Below, piece after piece: positions 7,203 through 15,909 of a stretch of 64,000 nt of DNA. Source of the DNA: Sphingobacterium allocomposti (lineage in GTDB: Bacteria; Bacteroidota; Bacteroidia; Sphingobacteriales; Sphingobacteriaceae); NCBI RefSeq assembly GCF_008124885.1, contig NZ_VNHX01000021.1, forward strand, positions 21,734 to 85,733, in the 5' to 3' direction. Every line of letters starts with the position of its first letter. Positions within the stretch are counted from its first letter, which is position 1. The notes under the pieces are model-generated. The model saw nothing but the letters and a program-made list of their open reading frames with translations, ran no database searches and was not told the DNA's origin. The position numbers were made by a program, and so were the translations under genes.

Positions 7203-8630
7203 TTAACACTCCGGTAAGCTGAGAGGAACTTTAATCGCCAATCCACCGTCGGCTGTTTCCTTATATTTAACATTCATATCCTGAGCGGTCTCCCACATCG
7301 TGCCGACCACAGCGTCTAAGCTTACCTTTGCTTTATCCGGATTCGAGTTCAGTGCCAGCTGCGCCGCTGTAATAGCCTTTACGGCTCCCATGGTGTTCCG
7401 TTCGATGCACGGAATCTGCACCAGTCCCCCGATAGGGTCGCAGGTCAGTCCTAAATGATGTTCCATGGCAATCTCCGCAGCCATGAGCACCTGTCGCTGC
7501 GACCCACCCAGACATTCTGTTAATGCGGCCGCTGCCATTGCCGAGGACACACCAATTTCGGCTTGGCATCCGCCCATCGCTGCAGATATGGTTGCTCCTT
7601 TTTTAAAGATGGAGCCGATCTCCGAAGCCGTAGCTATAAACTGCATAATCTTATCTTCCCGATAGCCATCATGAAACACGATGAAATATTGAAGTACTGC
7701 AGGGATCACGCCAGAGGCGCCATTTGTCGGAGCTGTCACGACACGGCCGAAAGACGCGTTTTCTTCGTTCACCGACAACGCAAAACAGCTGACCCAATCC
7801 AAAATATAGGCAAAATCGTTTCCCCCCTCCCGTATTGCATTTATCCAAGAATCATAGTCGTGATAAGTCCGCCCTGTTAATAAGCGGGTGTTCATCTTTG
7901 CTGCCCGACGTTCCACGTGTAAACCGCCCGGTAACACCCCCGTCGTATGACACCCTTTATAAATGCAATCTTTTATCGTATGAAAGATATGCATGATTCC
8001 CGCTTTAGTCTCTTCTTCCGGTCGCCAGGCCATTTCATTCTCTATGACCAATTCGGATATCTTCAGCCCTGTCCTCATACACCAAACCATCAGCTCCTGT
8101 GCCGTGTCGACCGGAAATGGCAGATCGACTTCGCTCAGTACACCTTCAGCATCATTTTCTTGTACGACAAAGCCGCCGCCGATAGAATAGTACGTCTCTG
8201 AAACTGCTGTCCCGTCATGTAGAAAAGCCTGGAAGGTGACAGCGTTCGGATGAAATGGCAAGCTTTCCGTATAAAGAAACATAAGATCTGTCGTATAGGA
8301 AAACGCGACGGTCTTTTCACCTCCTAAAACAATCTGCTTTGCTCTTTTGATTTCTTCGACTTTGGGCAGCACCTGATGTACGTCGAACGTTACGGGATCA
8401 TCGCCGCTAAGCCCCAACAACACCGCAATGTCTGTCCCGTGTCCGATTCCAGTCTTCGCAAGAGAGCCATATAGCAGAATATTCACTCCTTCGACGACGC
8501 CAAAGAGGTCTTTATGCCGCAAGACCTCTACGAAGCGCTGCGCCGCACGCCACGGCCCCAAAGTATGCGAACTGGACGGTCCGATACCGACTTTAAACAT
8601 ATCAAAAATAGAGATGCGTTCTTTACCCAT
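7203..8630 (-). CDS. sdaA: L-serine ammonia-lyase, iron-sulfur type
   Basis: This enzyme deaminates L-serine to pyruvate and ammonia with a catalytic [4Fe-4S] cluster. At 475 residues it is the single-chain form: an N-terminal beta domain (residues 1-160, with [10 protein letters not shown] near residue 16) is followed by the alpha catalytic domain ('[12 protein letters not shown]'). Cysteines for the cluster are visible in 'MGGCQAE' and '[14 protein letters not shown]'. A TATTTTTG promoter element lies 19 nt before the ATG. The downstream metallo-hydrolase begins 1 nt after the stop, so they form an operon. Confidence 0.95.
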   Translation of the reverse strand: MGKERISIFDMFKVGIGPSSSHTLGPWRAAQRFVEVLRHKDLFGVVEGVNILLYGSLAKTGIGHGTDIAVLLGLSGDDPVTFDVHQVLPKVEEIKRAKQIVLGGEKTVAFSYTTDLMFLYTESLPFHPNAVTFQAFLHDGTAVSETYYSIGGGFVVQENDAEGVLSEVDLPFPVDTAQELMVWCMRTGLKISELVIENEMAWRPEEETKAGIMHIFHTIKDCIYKGCHTTGVLPGGLHVERRAAKMNTRLLTGRTYHDYDSWINAIREGGNDFAYILDWVSCFALSVNEENASFGRVVTAPTNGASGVIPAVLQYFIVFHDGYREDKIMQFIATASEIGSIFKKGATISAAMGGCQAEIGVSSAMAAAALTECLGGSQRQVLMAAEIAMEHHLGLTCDPIGGLVQIPCIERNTMGAVKAITAAQLALNSNPDKAKVSLDAVVGTMWETAQDMNVKYKETADGGLAIKVPLSLPEC

Positions 8631-8649
8631 TTACGAAATTTAAGCACCA

Positions 8650-8657
8650 CAAAAATA
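8650..8657 (-). promoter_or_regulatory. Bacteroidota -7 element of sdaA
   Basis: Read on the minus strand, TATTTTTG matches TAnnTTTG and ends 19 nt before the sdaA ATG. The implied leader is about 15 nt. Confidence 0.45.
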
Positions 8658-9025
8658 TCGTTTAATGTGTAAAAATCGTGTATTATTTGCCCTAATTTTT
8701 AAGCACATCCGTTGCCAATATACTAATTATTAGCACGTTCGCTTGCCAATTTTGTATACGAGTGCGTTAGGTCCATTCCCGGGATTTGGGGTTACGAACT
8801 TGCTGTACACTATAGCGCCTTCATTGTCCGAAAGACGGAGGCTTCGACGGAGCCTGTGCTGAGCCCGCCCAAGTGATCATAGTGACATTAAAGCTAATAA
8901 CGTATAACGGGTCGATTAAGAGTTAAATGAGCTCGCGTGGTTAAGAGGGGAGCTCTCATTTAGTCTAACCCTTTTAACTTTATCTACCTACAATACGAAT
9001 ACGCACAACAAATAAGTATAACGAC
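8658..9025. other. Intergenic region with one dispersed palindromic repeat
   Basis: No gene is supported. The sdaA-proximal part is A/T-rich and holds two TTGCCAAT words (about 8711 and 8752). A degraded copy of the CTTCGAC-type repeat is at about 8825-8870 ('GCTTCGACGGAGCCTGTGCTG'-like). The rest shows no stem or open frame that I would call. Confidence 0.5.
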
Positions 9026-10729
9026 CTACAGTCCCATTCCATATCGGAACTGCTTGTTTATGTCGACCGGAAGCTTACCCTTTGACCGGACTTGCCCGAG
9101 CAACACCTTGAGCGCTGCTTTCTGCATAAAGGGTTCATTCTGATAGCCGAGGATAATCGAGCCGCTACGCTCGACCGGTAGGTTGTCCAACACGTAAGGG
9201 TTCGTAAACATAACGGTTATCGTGCGACGGCCGGCGATTTTTTCGATAAATGATCGCGCGGCTTCATTTAGGTCGGACTCACTGCGCGGACGCGCCCGAT
9301 TATCGTGAATCGCCACCACCACCTGATCGTATCTGCGCACCTCCTTCAACAGGTCCTTCAAGTCGTCTTCCGTTTCTTTTCCAGTGACAAAAAACTGTTT
9401 CCCATCCGCAAGCTGTAGAGCGATGCCCTTTTCAAAGTCCTGCGCTTGTGCGATTCCGATCGCGACAATAGCAGTTTCCTTTCTTTTATCAAAGGACTTG
9501 ATTCTTTTGTCCGATTTAAGCACGGTGACAGAAGCGTCGGCCAAGCGTTGGACGAGCGATTGAGATGAAGGACTATTCAGATCGCTTACCAAGCCACGGA
9601 CATTTACCGGCCGGTATTGGTTAAGCCCCAGCCAATACTTCGCTGCCAACACCCGCTTTACCCGTTGGTCCAATTCAGCCTGCTTGATTCTTCCGCTTTT
9701 TACGGCCCTTTCTACAAGATTAATCGCGCGGGCACTATTTTCCGATACCTCTAGCAGGTCGTGACCGGCCTCAATAGCCATAACATCAGCCTCGCCATTC
9801 GGAAAAAACTTTTTGACACCTTTCATGTCCATGGCGTCGGTAACCGCCAACCCTTTAAAGCCAAGGTCCCTTCTCAACAGGTCAGTAACCACCTTACGCG
9901 AGATGGACGAAGGGATATTGGGCGTGGCATCCAATGCAGGAATATGCATATGCGCAACCATAACGGCCGGTGCCCCCACTTTGATAAGTTCCCTAAACGG
10001 GAACATCTCCAGTGTGTCCAACCGTCTCTTAGAAAAATTCAGTTGCGGAAGATCATGGTGGGAATCGACGTCTGTATCGCCATGACCGGGAAAATGCTTT
10101 AACGAAGAGATTATCCCACCGTCCATCAGACCATCCATATAGGCCTTCGCCTTACGCGTCACGTTAAACTTGTTGTCTCCGAATGATCTGAAGTTGATAA
10201 CAGGGTTTTTGGGATTATTGTTAATATCGACCACGGGCGCGAAATTGAAATGCATCCCGATCCGTTGAAAGTCTTTGGCGATCTGTCTCCCCATTTCATA
10301 AATCAGCTGCTCGTTCTGTATGGCTCCAAGCGTCATCTGATATGGATAGGAAACGGTAGAATCGGCCAACCGCATACCCAGCCCCCACTCTCCATCGAAC
10401 GTAATCAATAGGGGAACCTTACTTAACCGTTGATAACGGTTAAACATCTGCGCATGGCGTACCGGCCCTCCCTGGAAAACCACCAAACCGCCTAACTGCT
10501 CCTTCTGGATAACCTGGGCAACGGAGTCAATATACTTTTGTCCCAGATTGGTATGCGCCCGGACAAGAAACAGCTGCGCAATACGCTCCTTGGGAGAAAG
10601 GGCATTAAAGACCGAGTCGACCCACCGGTTTTTACTATTGATAAATGTGACAAAATCCGGTTTCCTTTGGGCGTAGGCCGATAGAAAAAACACAGAGAAG
10701 AAAAAAAGAAAAAGCAGCTTCCTTATCAT
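9026..10729 (-). CDS. Glycoside hydrolase family 3, beta-N-acetylhexosaminidase-like
   Basis: 567 residues with a signal peptide (MIRKLLFLFFFSVFFLSAYA), so exported. The GH3 catalytic N-domain is clear, including KHFPGHGDTDVDSHHDLP, the NagZ-type signature with the catalytic Asp/His pair, followed by a 'VMVAHMHIPA' strand and 'VTDAMDMKGV', which carries the nucleophile aspartate. A GH3 C-terminal domain follows from about residue 380. The likely role is removal of N-acetylglucosamine from peptidoglycan fragments. Many Bacteroidota homologues carry an extra serine-hydrolase domain at the C-terminus; here it is absent. The promoter region lies toward 10730-10819. Confidence 0.9.
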   Translation of the reverse strand: MIRKLLFLFFFSVFFLSAYAQRKPDFVTFINSKNRWVDSVFNALSPKERIAQLFLVRAHTNLGQKYIDSVAQVIQKEQLGGLVVFQGGPVRHAQMFNRYQRLSKVPLLITFDGEWGLGMRLADSTVSYPYQMTLGAIQNEQLIYEMGRQIAKDFQRIGMHFNFAPVVDINNNPKNPVINFRSFGDNKFNVTRKAKAYMDGLMDGGIISSLKHFPGHGDTDVDSHHDLPQLNFSKRRLDTLEMFPFRELIKVGAPAVMVAHMHIPALDATPNIPSSISRKVVTDLLRRDLGFKGLAVTDAMDMKGVKKFFPNGEADVMAIEAGHDLLEVSENSARAINLVERAVKSGRIKQAELDQRVKRVLAAKYWLGLNQYRPVNVRGLVSDLNSPSSQSLVQRLADASVTVLKSDKRIKSFDKRKETAIVAIGIAQAQDFEKGIALQLADGKQFFVTGKETEDDLKDLLKEVRRYDQVVVAIHDNRARPRSESDLNEAARSFIEKIAGRRTITVMFTNPYVLDNLPVERSGSIILGYQNEPFMQKAALKVLLGQVRSKGKLPVDINKQFRYGMGL

Positions 10730-10819
10730 ATTCAGATCTTTAATGTGCCGAAGTACGTGAAAAAAATTGTCACATCAAAATTTTAGCCCGATTTACGACA
10801 GAACATGCACAAAATTGCA

Positions 10820-11362
10820 TCACGCTAAATCATATTTCTTCTCCAAAAGCATGGCGAGGTCAATGCCATTCGTTAGCTCTTCGCTGGCCTCTTTTTTCCA
10901 GAGCATATCGATGATAAGCAATAAAAATTGTGTCTCCAGCTCCGGATTACTGTACCCCAATTCAGTGAAAGCTTTAACTAAAATCGGCTGTACCGGCTTC
11001 ATAAACTGTTCGTGCTGCTGCTTAGAAAAGCTGTTATGGGAAAGGCGTTCCTGCAGCTTCCAAAACATTGGCTCTTCAGTAACAAGCTTGCTCGGAAGCA
11101 GAATCATGTTCCGGAGAAAATCCTTGGGATTCTTGTACGTCATCATTCCGCGGTGATGCGACAGAACACGCCGGTATCCCGATTTAATAATGTGGGCCAG
11201 TAGGGAGTCCTTATTCCCAAAATGCTTAAAAATCAATGCCTCCGAAACGCCGGCTTCCAACGAAATCTCTTTGGTAGACGTGTCCACATACCCTTTCGTC
11301 GCAAATAACGATAGCGCCACCTTCATGATCTTCTCTTTACGGCTTAACGTCGTGTCTTTCAT
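10820..11362 (-). CDS. TetR-family transcriptional regulator
   Basis: 180 residues. The N-terminal HTH is typical: 'KEKIMKVALSLFATKGYVDT' then 'TKEISLEAGVSEALIFKHFG' and 'NKDSLLAHII'. The C-terminal ligand domain is all-helical and not assignable. ATG 11362 is used; the upstream TTG 11371 is unlikely. It is transcribed toward the GH3 gene with a 90-nt gap, so it could control that gene, but no operator is obvious. Confidence 0.85.
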   Translation of the reverse strand: MKDTTLSRKEKIMKVALSLFATKGYVDTSTKEISLEAGVSEALIFKHFGNKDSLLAHIIKSGYRRVLSHHRGMMTYKNPKDFLRNMILLPSKLVTEEPMFWKLQERLSHNSFSKQQHEQFMKPVQPILVKAFTELGYSNPELETQFLLLIIDMLWKKEASEELTNGIDLAMLLEKKYDLA

Positions 11363-11420
11363 CTGAACCAATTTTTAACAAAGATAATCTAGTACATGAC
11401 AAAATTAAAACAATAAAATG

Positions 11421-11473
11421 CGTCCTTGCGGGGGAGCGCTGTTGGGGAAGCACTCTTTCGTCTTGCAAGGACG
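11421..11473 (-). terminator. Two-tier hairpin after pncA
   Basis: The outer arms CGTCCTTGC (11421-11429) and GCAAGGACG (11465-11473) enclose a second stem of GAGCGCT and AGCACTC. On the minus strand the stem is followed by an A/T-rich CATTTTATTG stretch. It lies between the 3' end of pncA and the 5' end of the TetR gene and probably ends the kinase-regulator-pncA transcript. No other gene is supported in 11372-11615. Confidence 0.5.
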
Positions 11474-11615
11474 GAAAACTATGCTTTATCATGTACGTAC
11501 CCAAAGATACTATTTATATCGTCTAACCTCTTGCGATTTTTCTCCATCGACGCCGATCTCCAGCAGGAACCCGTGCACATCCAGAAAACAATGCCAGTCC
11601 GCACAACTCCCGCGA

Positions 11616-12206
11616 TCAGTATAGCTGCCCGCCCCGCTGTAGGAACGCCTGCTTTTTACTTTCGAACTGCCGAGGGTCTATTGCTTTCGTGGCGTCTAGC
11701 AGTATACCGGTTTGGAAGCCCTCCGACAGACTGTCCATTGCTGTAAAGAACACGCAGTAGTCGGCAGCAAGGCCACAGACGTGAACCTCGTCAACGCCCA
11801 TATCCTTCAGGAATCCGGAAAGCCCTGTCTTCTTCAACCGTCCGTTATCGTAAAATCCCGAGTAGCTGTCTATACGTTTATCCATACCCTTACGGAATAT
11901 CGCGCCGATCTTATCTGTCCGCAATTTATCGGCAAACGAAGCACCATCTGTCTCCTGTACACAATGATCCGGCCACAGCACCTGTGGCAATCCATTTAAC
12001 ACGATAGTCTCAAAAGGGGAGTGGCCGGGATGCTGCGAAGCAAAGCTGCCGTGGTCGCCCGGATGCCAGTCCTGCGTAGCGACGACAATGTCATACCTTG
12101 ACTGTAGCTCATTGATATAAGGAATAATGGTATCCCCATCAGCGACAGCCAGACGGCCTCCAGGCAGAAAATCTTTTTGTACGTCAACAATAATTAATGC
12201 GTTCAT
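11616..12206 (-). CDS. pncA: Nicotinamidase
   Basis: PncA hydrolyses nicotinamide to nicotinate for NAD salvage. The 196-residue protein has the isochorismatase fold with the catalytic triad positions visible: Asp8 in 'IIVDVQKDF', the lysine in 'FRKGMD', and the cysteine in 'VCGLAADYCV'. The metal-binding segment 'DWHPGDHGSF' is intact. It begins 5 nt after the response-regulator stop, so it is the last gene of the kinase-regulator operon, an unusual neighbour for an NAD enzyme. Confidence 0.93.
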   Translation of the reverse strand: MNALIIVDVQKDFLPGGRLAVADGDTIIPYINELQSRYDIVVATQDWHPGDHGSFASQHPGHSPFETIVLNGLPQVLWPDHCVQETDGASFADKLRTDKIGAIFRKGMDKRIDSYSGFYDNGRLKKTGLSGFLKDMGVDEVHVCGLAADYCVFFTAMDSLSEGFQTGILLDATKAIDPRQFESKKQAFLQRGGQLY

Positions 12207-12211
12207 GTCGT

Positions 12212-12889
12212 CTAGTCGATTGTGAGCATATAGCCTATACCTCGTATATTGATAATTTTAATTTGCTCGTCCTTAGCCAGATATTTACGTATCCTACTTA
12301 TAAATACATCGAGGCTCCGCCCTGTAAAGTAAGTATCTTCATTCCAATATGCGCGGATGATCTCCTCCCGGGGAACCACTTTGTCCTTATGTTCAAAAAG
12401 GCGCCGCAACAGCTCCATCTCCCGAAAAGAAAGATGTTCCCGGTCGTCGCCGATCGTCAATGTTGACTTTGCGGCGTCCAAGGTGTACTTTCCAATCCGA
12501 TATTGTTTCGCTGACAGCTGAGCCGGCGCTCGCTTCCGCGTTAACGCCTCAATCCGGACGATCAACTCTTCTATTTTAAAAGGTTTACGCACATAGTCGT
12601 TCGCCCCCAGATGAAACCCTTTAACTACGTCCTCTGTATGTGTAAGCGCTGTTAAGAACAAAATAGGCGTATCGCTATCCATCTTTCTGATTTCCTGGGC
12701 GACCGTAAATCCATCCATAAGCGGCATCATTACGTCCAGTATGACAACATCCGGCCGCTGGTATTTAAATGCGACCAATGCGTCTCTACCGTTTTCCCTA
12801 TGTATCACGCGGAAACCATGCGCTTCAAGGCTGTCTGCCACAATCAAAGCCAGGCTCTTCTCATCTTCAATATATAATACATCTATCAT
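12212..12889 (-). CDS. OmpR-family response regulator, RprY-like
   Basis: 225 residues. The receiver domain has the acidic pair in 'YIEDE', phosphoacceptor Asp52 in 'VVILDVMMPLMDG', and the conserved lysine in 'VRKPF'. The C-terminal winged helix ends 'VFISRIRKYLAKDEQIKIIN' then 'GIGYML', as in OmpR/PhoB proteins. It is separated from the kinase stop by 1 nt and is its cognate partner. It resembles the RprY regulators of Bacteroides. The 10-bp-phased TTAAC arrays upstream of the operon are candidates for its binding sites. Confidence 0.93.
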   Translation of the reverse strand: MIDVLYIEDEKSLALIVADSLEAHGFRVIHRENGRDALVAFKYQRPDVVILDVMMPLMDGFTVAQEIRKMDSDTPILFLTALTHTEDVVKGFHLGANDYVRKPFKIEELIVRIEALTRKRAPAQLSAKQYRIGKYTLDAAKSTLTIGDDREHLSFREMELLRRLFEHKDKVVPREEIIRAYWNEDTYFTGRSLDVFISRIRKYLAKDEQIKIINIRGIGYMLTID

Positions 12890-12890
12890 A

Positions 12891-14312
12891 TCAGCCGTTC
12901 TTAGGAATTGTTAATACAAATGTACTCCCCCCTTTCAATTCACTTTTTACATGAATAGTTCCTCCGTGCTGCTCCACGACCTGCTTGACATAAGCCAACC
13001 CAAGACCGAACCCTTTTACCTCATGCAAGTTACCCTCCGGAACCCGATAAAACATATTGTAAATGTAGCCTATATGTTCCGGTGCAATACCCTTTCCCCG
13101 GTCGGCAACATGTAGCTGCATATGCGATGGCCCGTCGATTAGCTGAACGGTGATATAGACCGGGTCTCCGGAATACTTTATCGCATTATCCAACAGATTG
13201 CTCACGATATTCTTTATATGCGCTTCGTCTACGTGTATAAGATAGACGTCGAAGGGCGGCTCGAATGTAATAAACACCTCCTTTATTGTACTGATACGCG
13301 CTGTCTCAAGACAGTTCTGCACGAGAGAAACCATGTCCACCGGCCGCTTCTCCAGCCGGATGCCCTGCAGCTCGTCAACGTCCAGCTGCAGTACGCGCTC
13401 AATCATCGTATTCAGGTGTTCCAACTCGTTTTTGGATAGCTCCAGATAGGTATGCATGCGCTCCTTGTCATCTTTCGCAACGAACCGCTGAATAGCCTCG
13501 ACAGCAGCCATCACTGTCGCTACCGGCGTCTTCAGCTCGTGCGTCATATTATTGACAAACGACTTTTGCAATAAGGCAAGCTGATTCTGTTTCCGAATGG
13601 TTTTTAGAAGATACAGAAAAGTACCGACCAAAGCTGTCAACAGCAAAAGGGACAATACAAACTGCAGCCCGAGCTGCCGAAGCAGATACGCCCACGGGTT
13701 TTGAAATTGTGCAATGAGAAACTGCTCGTGCTCCGGATTAATAAGAATAGGTCTCGTAATGAGATCCCCCCGCTTGTTCCGTTGGGCAATATACGCTTCA
13801 AACTGCTTTCTCGGAATTTCGTCGGTTGTCAGCTGAAAAGAGGTCCTAATGCCCCGCCGTGCAAGTGCGGCAGCCAGTCTAGGCTCCAGCGTATCCAACA
13901 GTTGCTCGTTAAAGTCTATCTTTTCCAAAAGGTAAAGAGGCAGCAACTGGTTGGGAGAATCTATATTCCTATCCTTGTCTCTGGAACGTCTCGTACGCCA
14001 ACGGTGGTAATCCAACGTGTCCAACGTATATTTCAACGGATAAAGATCCAGGTCAGGATAAACCCGACGCATTAACGAAAGCAAACCTTTATGCCGTGTT
14101 TCCTGCAGGGAAGTATCATTTTTACGGGCAGGCGGAGCAAGTTCTTGCTGGTAGTAGTTTTGCAAAACGTTAAACAACGACCGCTCAGCCGTTCCTATAA
14201 AAATGTCCCGCTCGCTTTTGTAGCTTCCATAAAGCCATACCCCCAATACCAATGCTATCCCGGCAGCCGTTAAGACAGCAATGGCAAGCAGGATTTTATA
14301 CTTTTTTAACAT
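12891..14312 (-). CDS. Sensor histidine kinase, RprX-like
   Basis: 473 residues, inner membrane. One membrane segment lies at about residues 8-28 and a second at about 217-237, enclosing a periplasmic domain of about 190 residues with no named fold. The phosphoacceptor His258 is in 'NNMTHELKTPVATVM', the N box is 'IVSNLLDNAIKYS', and the ATP lid has 'DRGKGI' and 'GFGLGLAYVKQVV'. The architecture and order match RprX of Bacteroides. It is first in the operon kinase-regulator-pncA, and divergent from the DUF4270 lipoprotein gene. Confidence 0.92.
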   Translation of the reverse strand: MLKKYKILLAIAVLTAAGIALVLGVWLYGSYKSERDIFIGTAERSLFNVLQNYYQQELAPPARKNDTSLQETRHKGLLSLMRRVYPDLDLYPLKYTLDTLDYHRWRTRRSRDKDRNIDSPNQLLPLYLLEKIDFNEQLLDTLEPRLAAALARRGIRTSFQLTTDEIPRKQFEAYIAQRNKRGDLITRPILINPEHEQFLIAQFQNPWAYLLRQLGLQFVLSLLLLTALVGTFLYLLKTIRKQNQLALLQKSFVNNMTHELKTPVATVMAAVEAIQRFVAKDDKERMHTYLELSKNELEHLNTMIERVLQLDVDELQGIRLEKRPVDMVSLVQNCLETARISTIKEVFITFEPPFDVYLIHVDEAHIKNIVSNLLDNAIKYSGDPVYITVQLIDGPSHMQLHVADRGKGIAPEHIGYIYNMFYRVPEGNLHEVKGFGLGLAYVKQVVEQHGGTIHVKSELKGGSTFVLTIPKNG

Positions 14313-14363
14313 TATTAATACAAATTTAAATTAGTAGATTTGCAACGCACAAAAAATCGGACA

Positions 14364-14497
14364 GTTTTAACAAAATATAACACTGATTAACAATTCAATG
14401 CACCTTACAGAAGCCGAAATGGAACACAAGAACGTTGTACGTCTTTTTCTGCGACGTTTCCGCATCCGAGTTTTAACAAAATATAACACTGATTAAC
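14364..14497. promoter_or_regulatory. Duplicated 10-bp-phased TTAAC array in divergent control region
   Basis: A 28-bp sequence occurs twice without change, at 14364-14391 and 14470-14497. Within each copy the pentamers TTAAC, ATAAC and TTAAC start exactly 10 bp apart (14367, 14377, 14387 and 14473, 14483, 14493). This is the spacing with which OmpR/PhoB-type regulators bind direct repeats along one DNA face. It lies between the kinase start (14312) and the lipoprotein start (14536), so it could control both directions, most simply through the regulator encoded in the kinase operon. Confidence 0.6.
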
Positions 14498-14535
14498 TGT
14501 CCTATTTGATTACTTTTGCTAGTCAAACATTAAGT

Positions 14536-15906
14536 ATGAATCCATTTTTAAAGAGAAGTATTAACTATCCTGTAATAGCCCTTCTTTTATTAGTCATCAC
14601 CGCTGCGTGTGACAAAGATATGAGTGTGATGTTAGATAATTCCACCACAGGAGATGTTGGGGTATCTTTTGTCGACTCTTTTACCGTGAACACATCGACC
14701 GTACAGTTAAGGGACATGCCTACTGCCGCGACGGGATCTATTCTGGTCGGAAAGGCAGCTCTCCCCAACAGCGGGTCCGTATCCTCTACTTCATACTTTC
14801 AGATAGGCTTTTCAAACTTTACAAACGATATCCCCCAAGACGCGGTATTCGATTCATTAAATCTTGTTCTTAAACCGCACTCCAGCCGATATTATTTCGG
14901 GGATACCACAAAGATACAGGAGATAAACGTACACCAGCTCTCGGAAACGCTGGAAACGAAGACCATAACGGGAGGTATCCAAAACCAAGCCATCCCCGTC
15001 TATGTAACAGGCGCGTCATTATTCTCAGATCAGCAATTCGCCTACACGCCTGATGCACTGGGAACATTACAATTCAACCCTCGCATCCGTTCCATAGATA
15101 CGCTCGACATCAGACTAAATCAGACATTGGGGCAAAACTTGTTCGACTTGATTAAAGCAAACGACCTCCGCGTCAGTTCCAATGAAAATTTCAGGGAATA
15201 TTTTAAAGGACTTGCACTGGTACCCGGCGATGACAACACTGTAGCCATAGCCTTCAACGATACTATACAAGTCAAAATTAACTATAGTTACGTAGGTACC
15301 GATGGATTTAAGAGGACAGGCGCCAAATCCTTAAGCATTGTTGACAGGAATTTCCAATACAACAATATCGAATACGATCGGACGGGAACGGCGTTCGAAA
15401 CCTTATCTCCTGCCGGCGGCGGGCTTGCCGCATCGGCAACCGGAGGCCTAACCTACGTACAATCGGGCACAGGTGTTGTAGCGAAATTACAATTTCCATC
15501 GTTAAAAGAGTTCTTACAGGATGATAATATATCGGTTAATAGGGCGGAGCTAGTGGTTGAAACGTCGTCGCCTACTAATACGATGTACGGCATTCCGGAA
15601 AATTTAATGCTTTTCGTTGCCGATCATGACGGCGTGCCGACATCGTTTCTGTCAACGCCTTATGGTACAGGCATTCAGCAGGCGTCCTATATTCCCGGAA
15701 ACCAAATGGGCGGAAATGGCTCTTATAGATTTAATATGATTGTCTATCTAAAAAATCTAAAATCATCTACGATATACGACAATACATCATTATACTTGAG
15801 CACCGGCACGCCAGCACTATTTAGCACATTGAATACTGCTTTTATTGCAACAGAAAACGAAAAACCGAAGATTAAATTGAATATATTGTACACTAAATTT
15901 AGATAA
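14536..15906 (+). CDS. DUF4270-type lipoprotein
   Basis: 456 residues. A lipoprotein signal is present (a hydrophobic stretch, then 'VITAAC' with the lipidated cysteine near residue 24). The body is beta-rich, with repeated 'DSLNLVLKP', 'INVHQLSETL' and 'INRAELVVETSS'-like strands typical of the Bacteroidota-only DUF4270 family, an envelope lipoprotein of unknown function. ATG 14536 is chosen over a TTG at 14506. The kelch lipoprotein gene follows after 3 nt, so the two are co-expressed. The phased TTAAC arrays sit directly upstream. Confidence 0.85.
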   Translation: MNPFLKRSINYPVIALLLLVITAACDKDMSVMLDNSTTGDVGVSFVDSFTVNTSTVQLRDMPTAATGSILVGKAALPNSGSVSSTSYFQIGFSNFTNDIPQDAVFDSLNLVLKPHSSRYYFGDTTKIQEINVHQLSETLETKTITGGIQNQAIPVYVTGASLFSDQQFAYTPDALGTLQFNPRIRSIDTLDIRLNQTLGQNLFDLIKANDLRVSSNENFREYFKGLALVPGDDNTVAIAFNDTIQVKINYSYVGTDGFKRTGAKSLSIVDRNFQYNNIEYDRTGTAFETLSPAGGGLAASATGGLTYVQSGTGVVAKLQFPSLKEFLQDDNISVNRAELVVETSSPTNTMYGIPENLMLFVADHDGVPTSFLSTPYGTGIQQASYIPGNQMGGNGSYRFNMIVYLKNLKSSTIYDNTSLYLSTGTPALFSTLNTAFIATENEKPKIKLNILYTKFR

Positions 15907-15909
15907 TTT

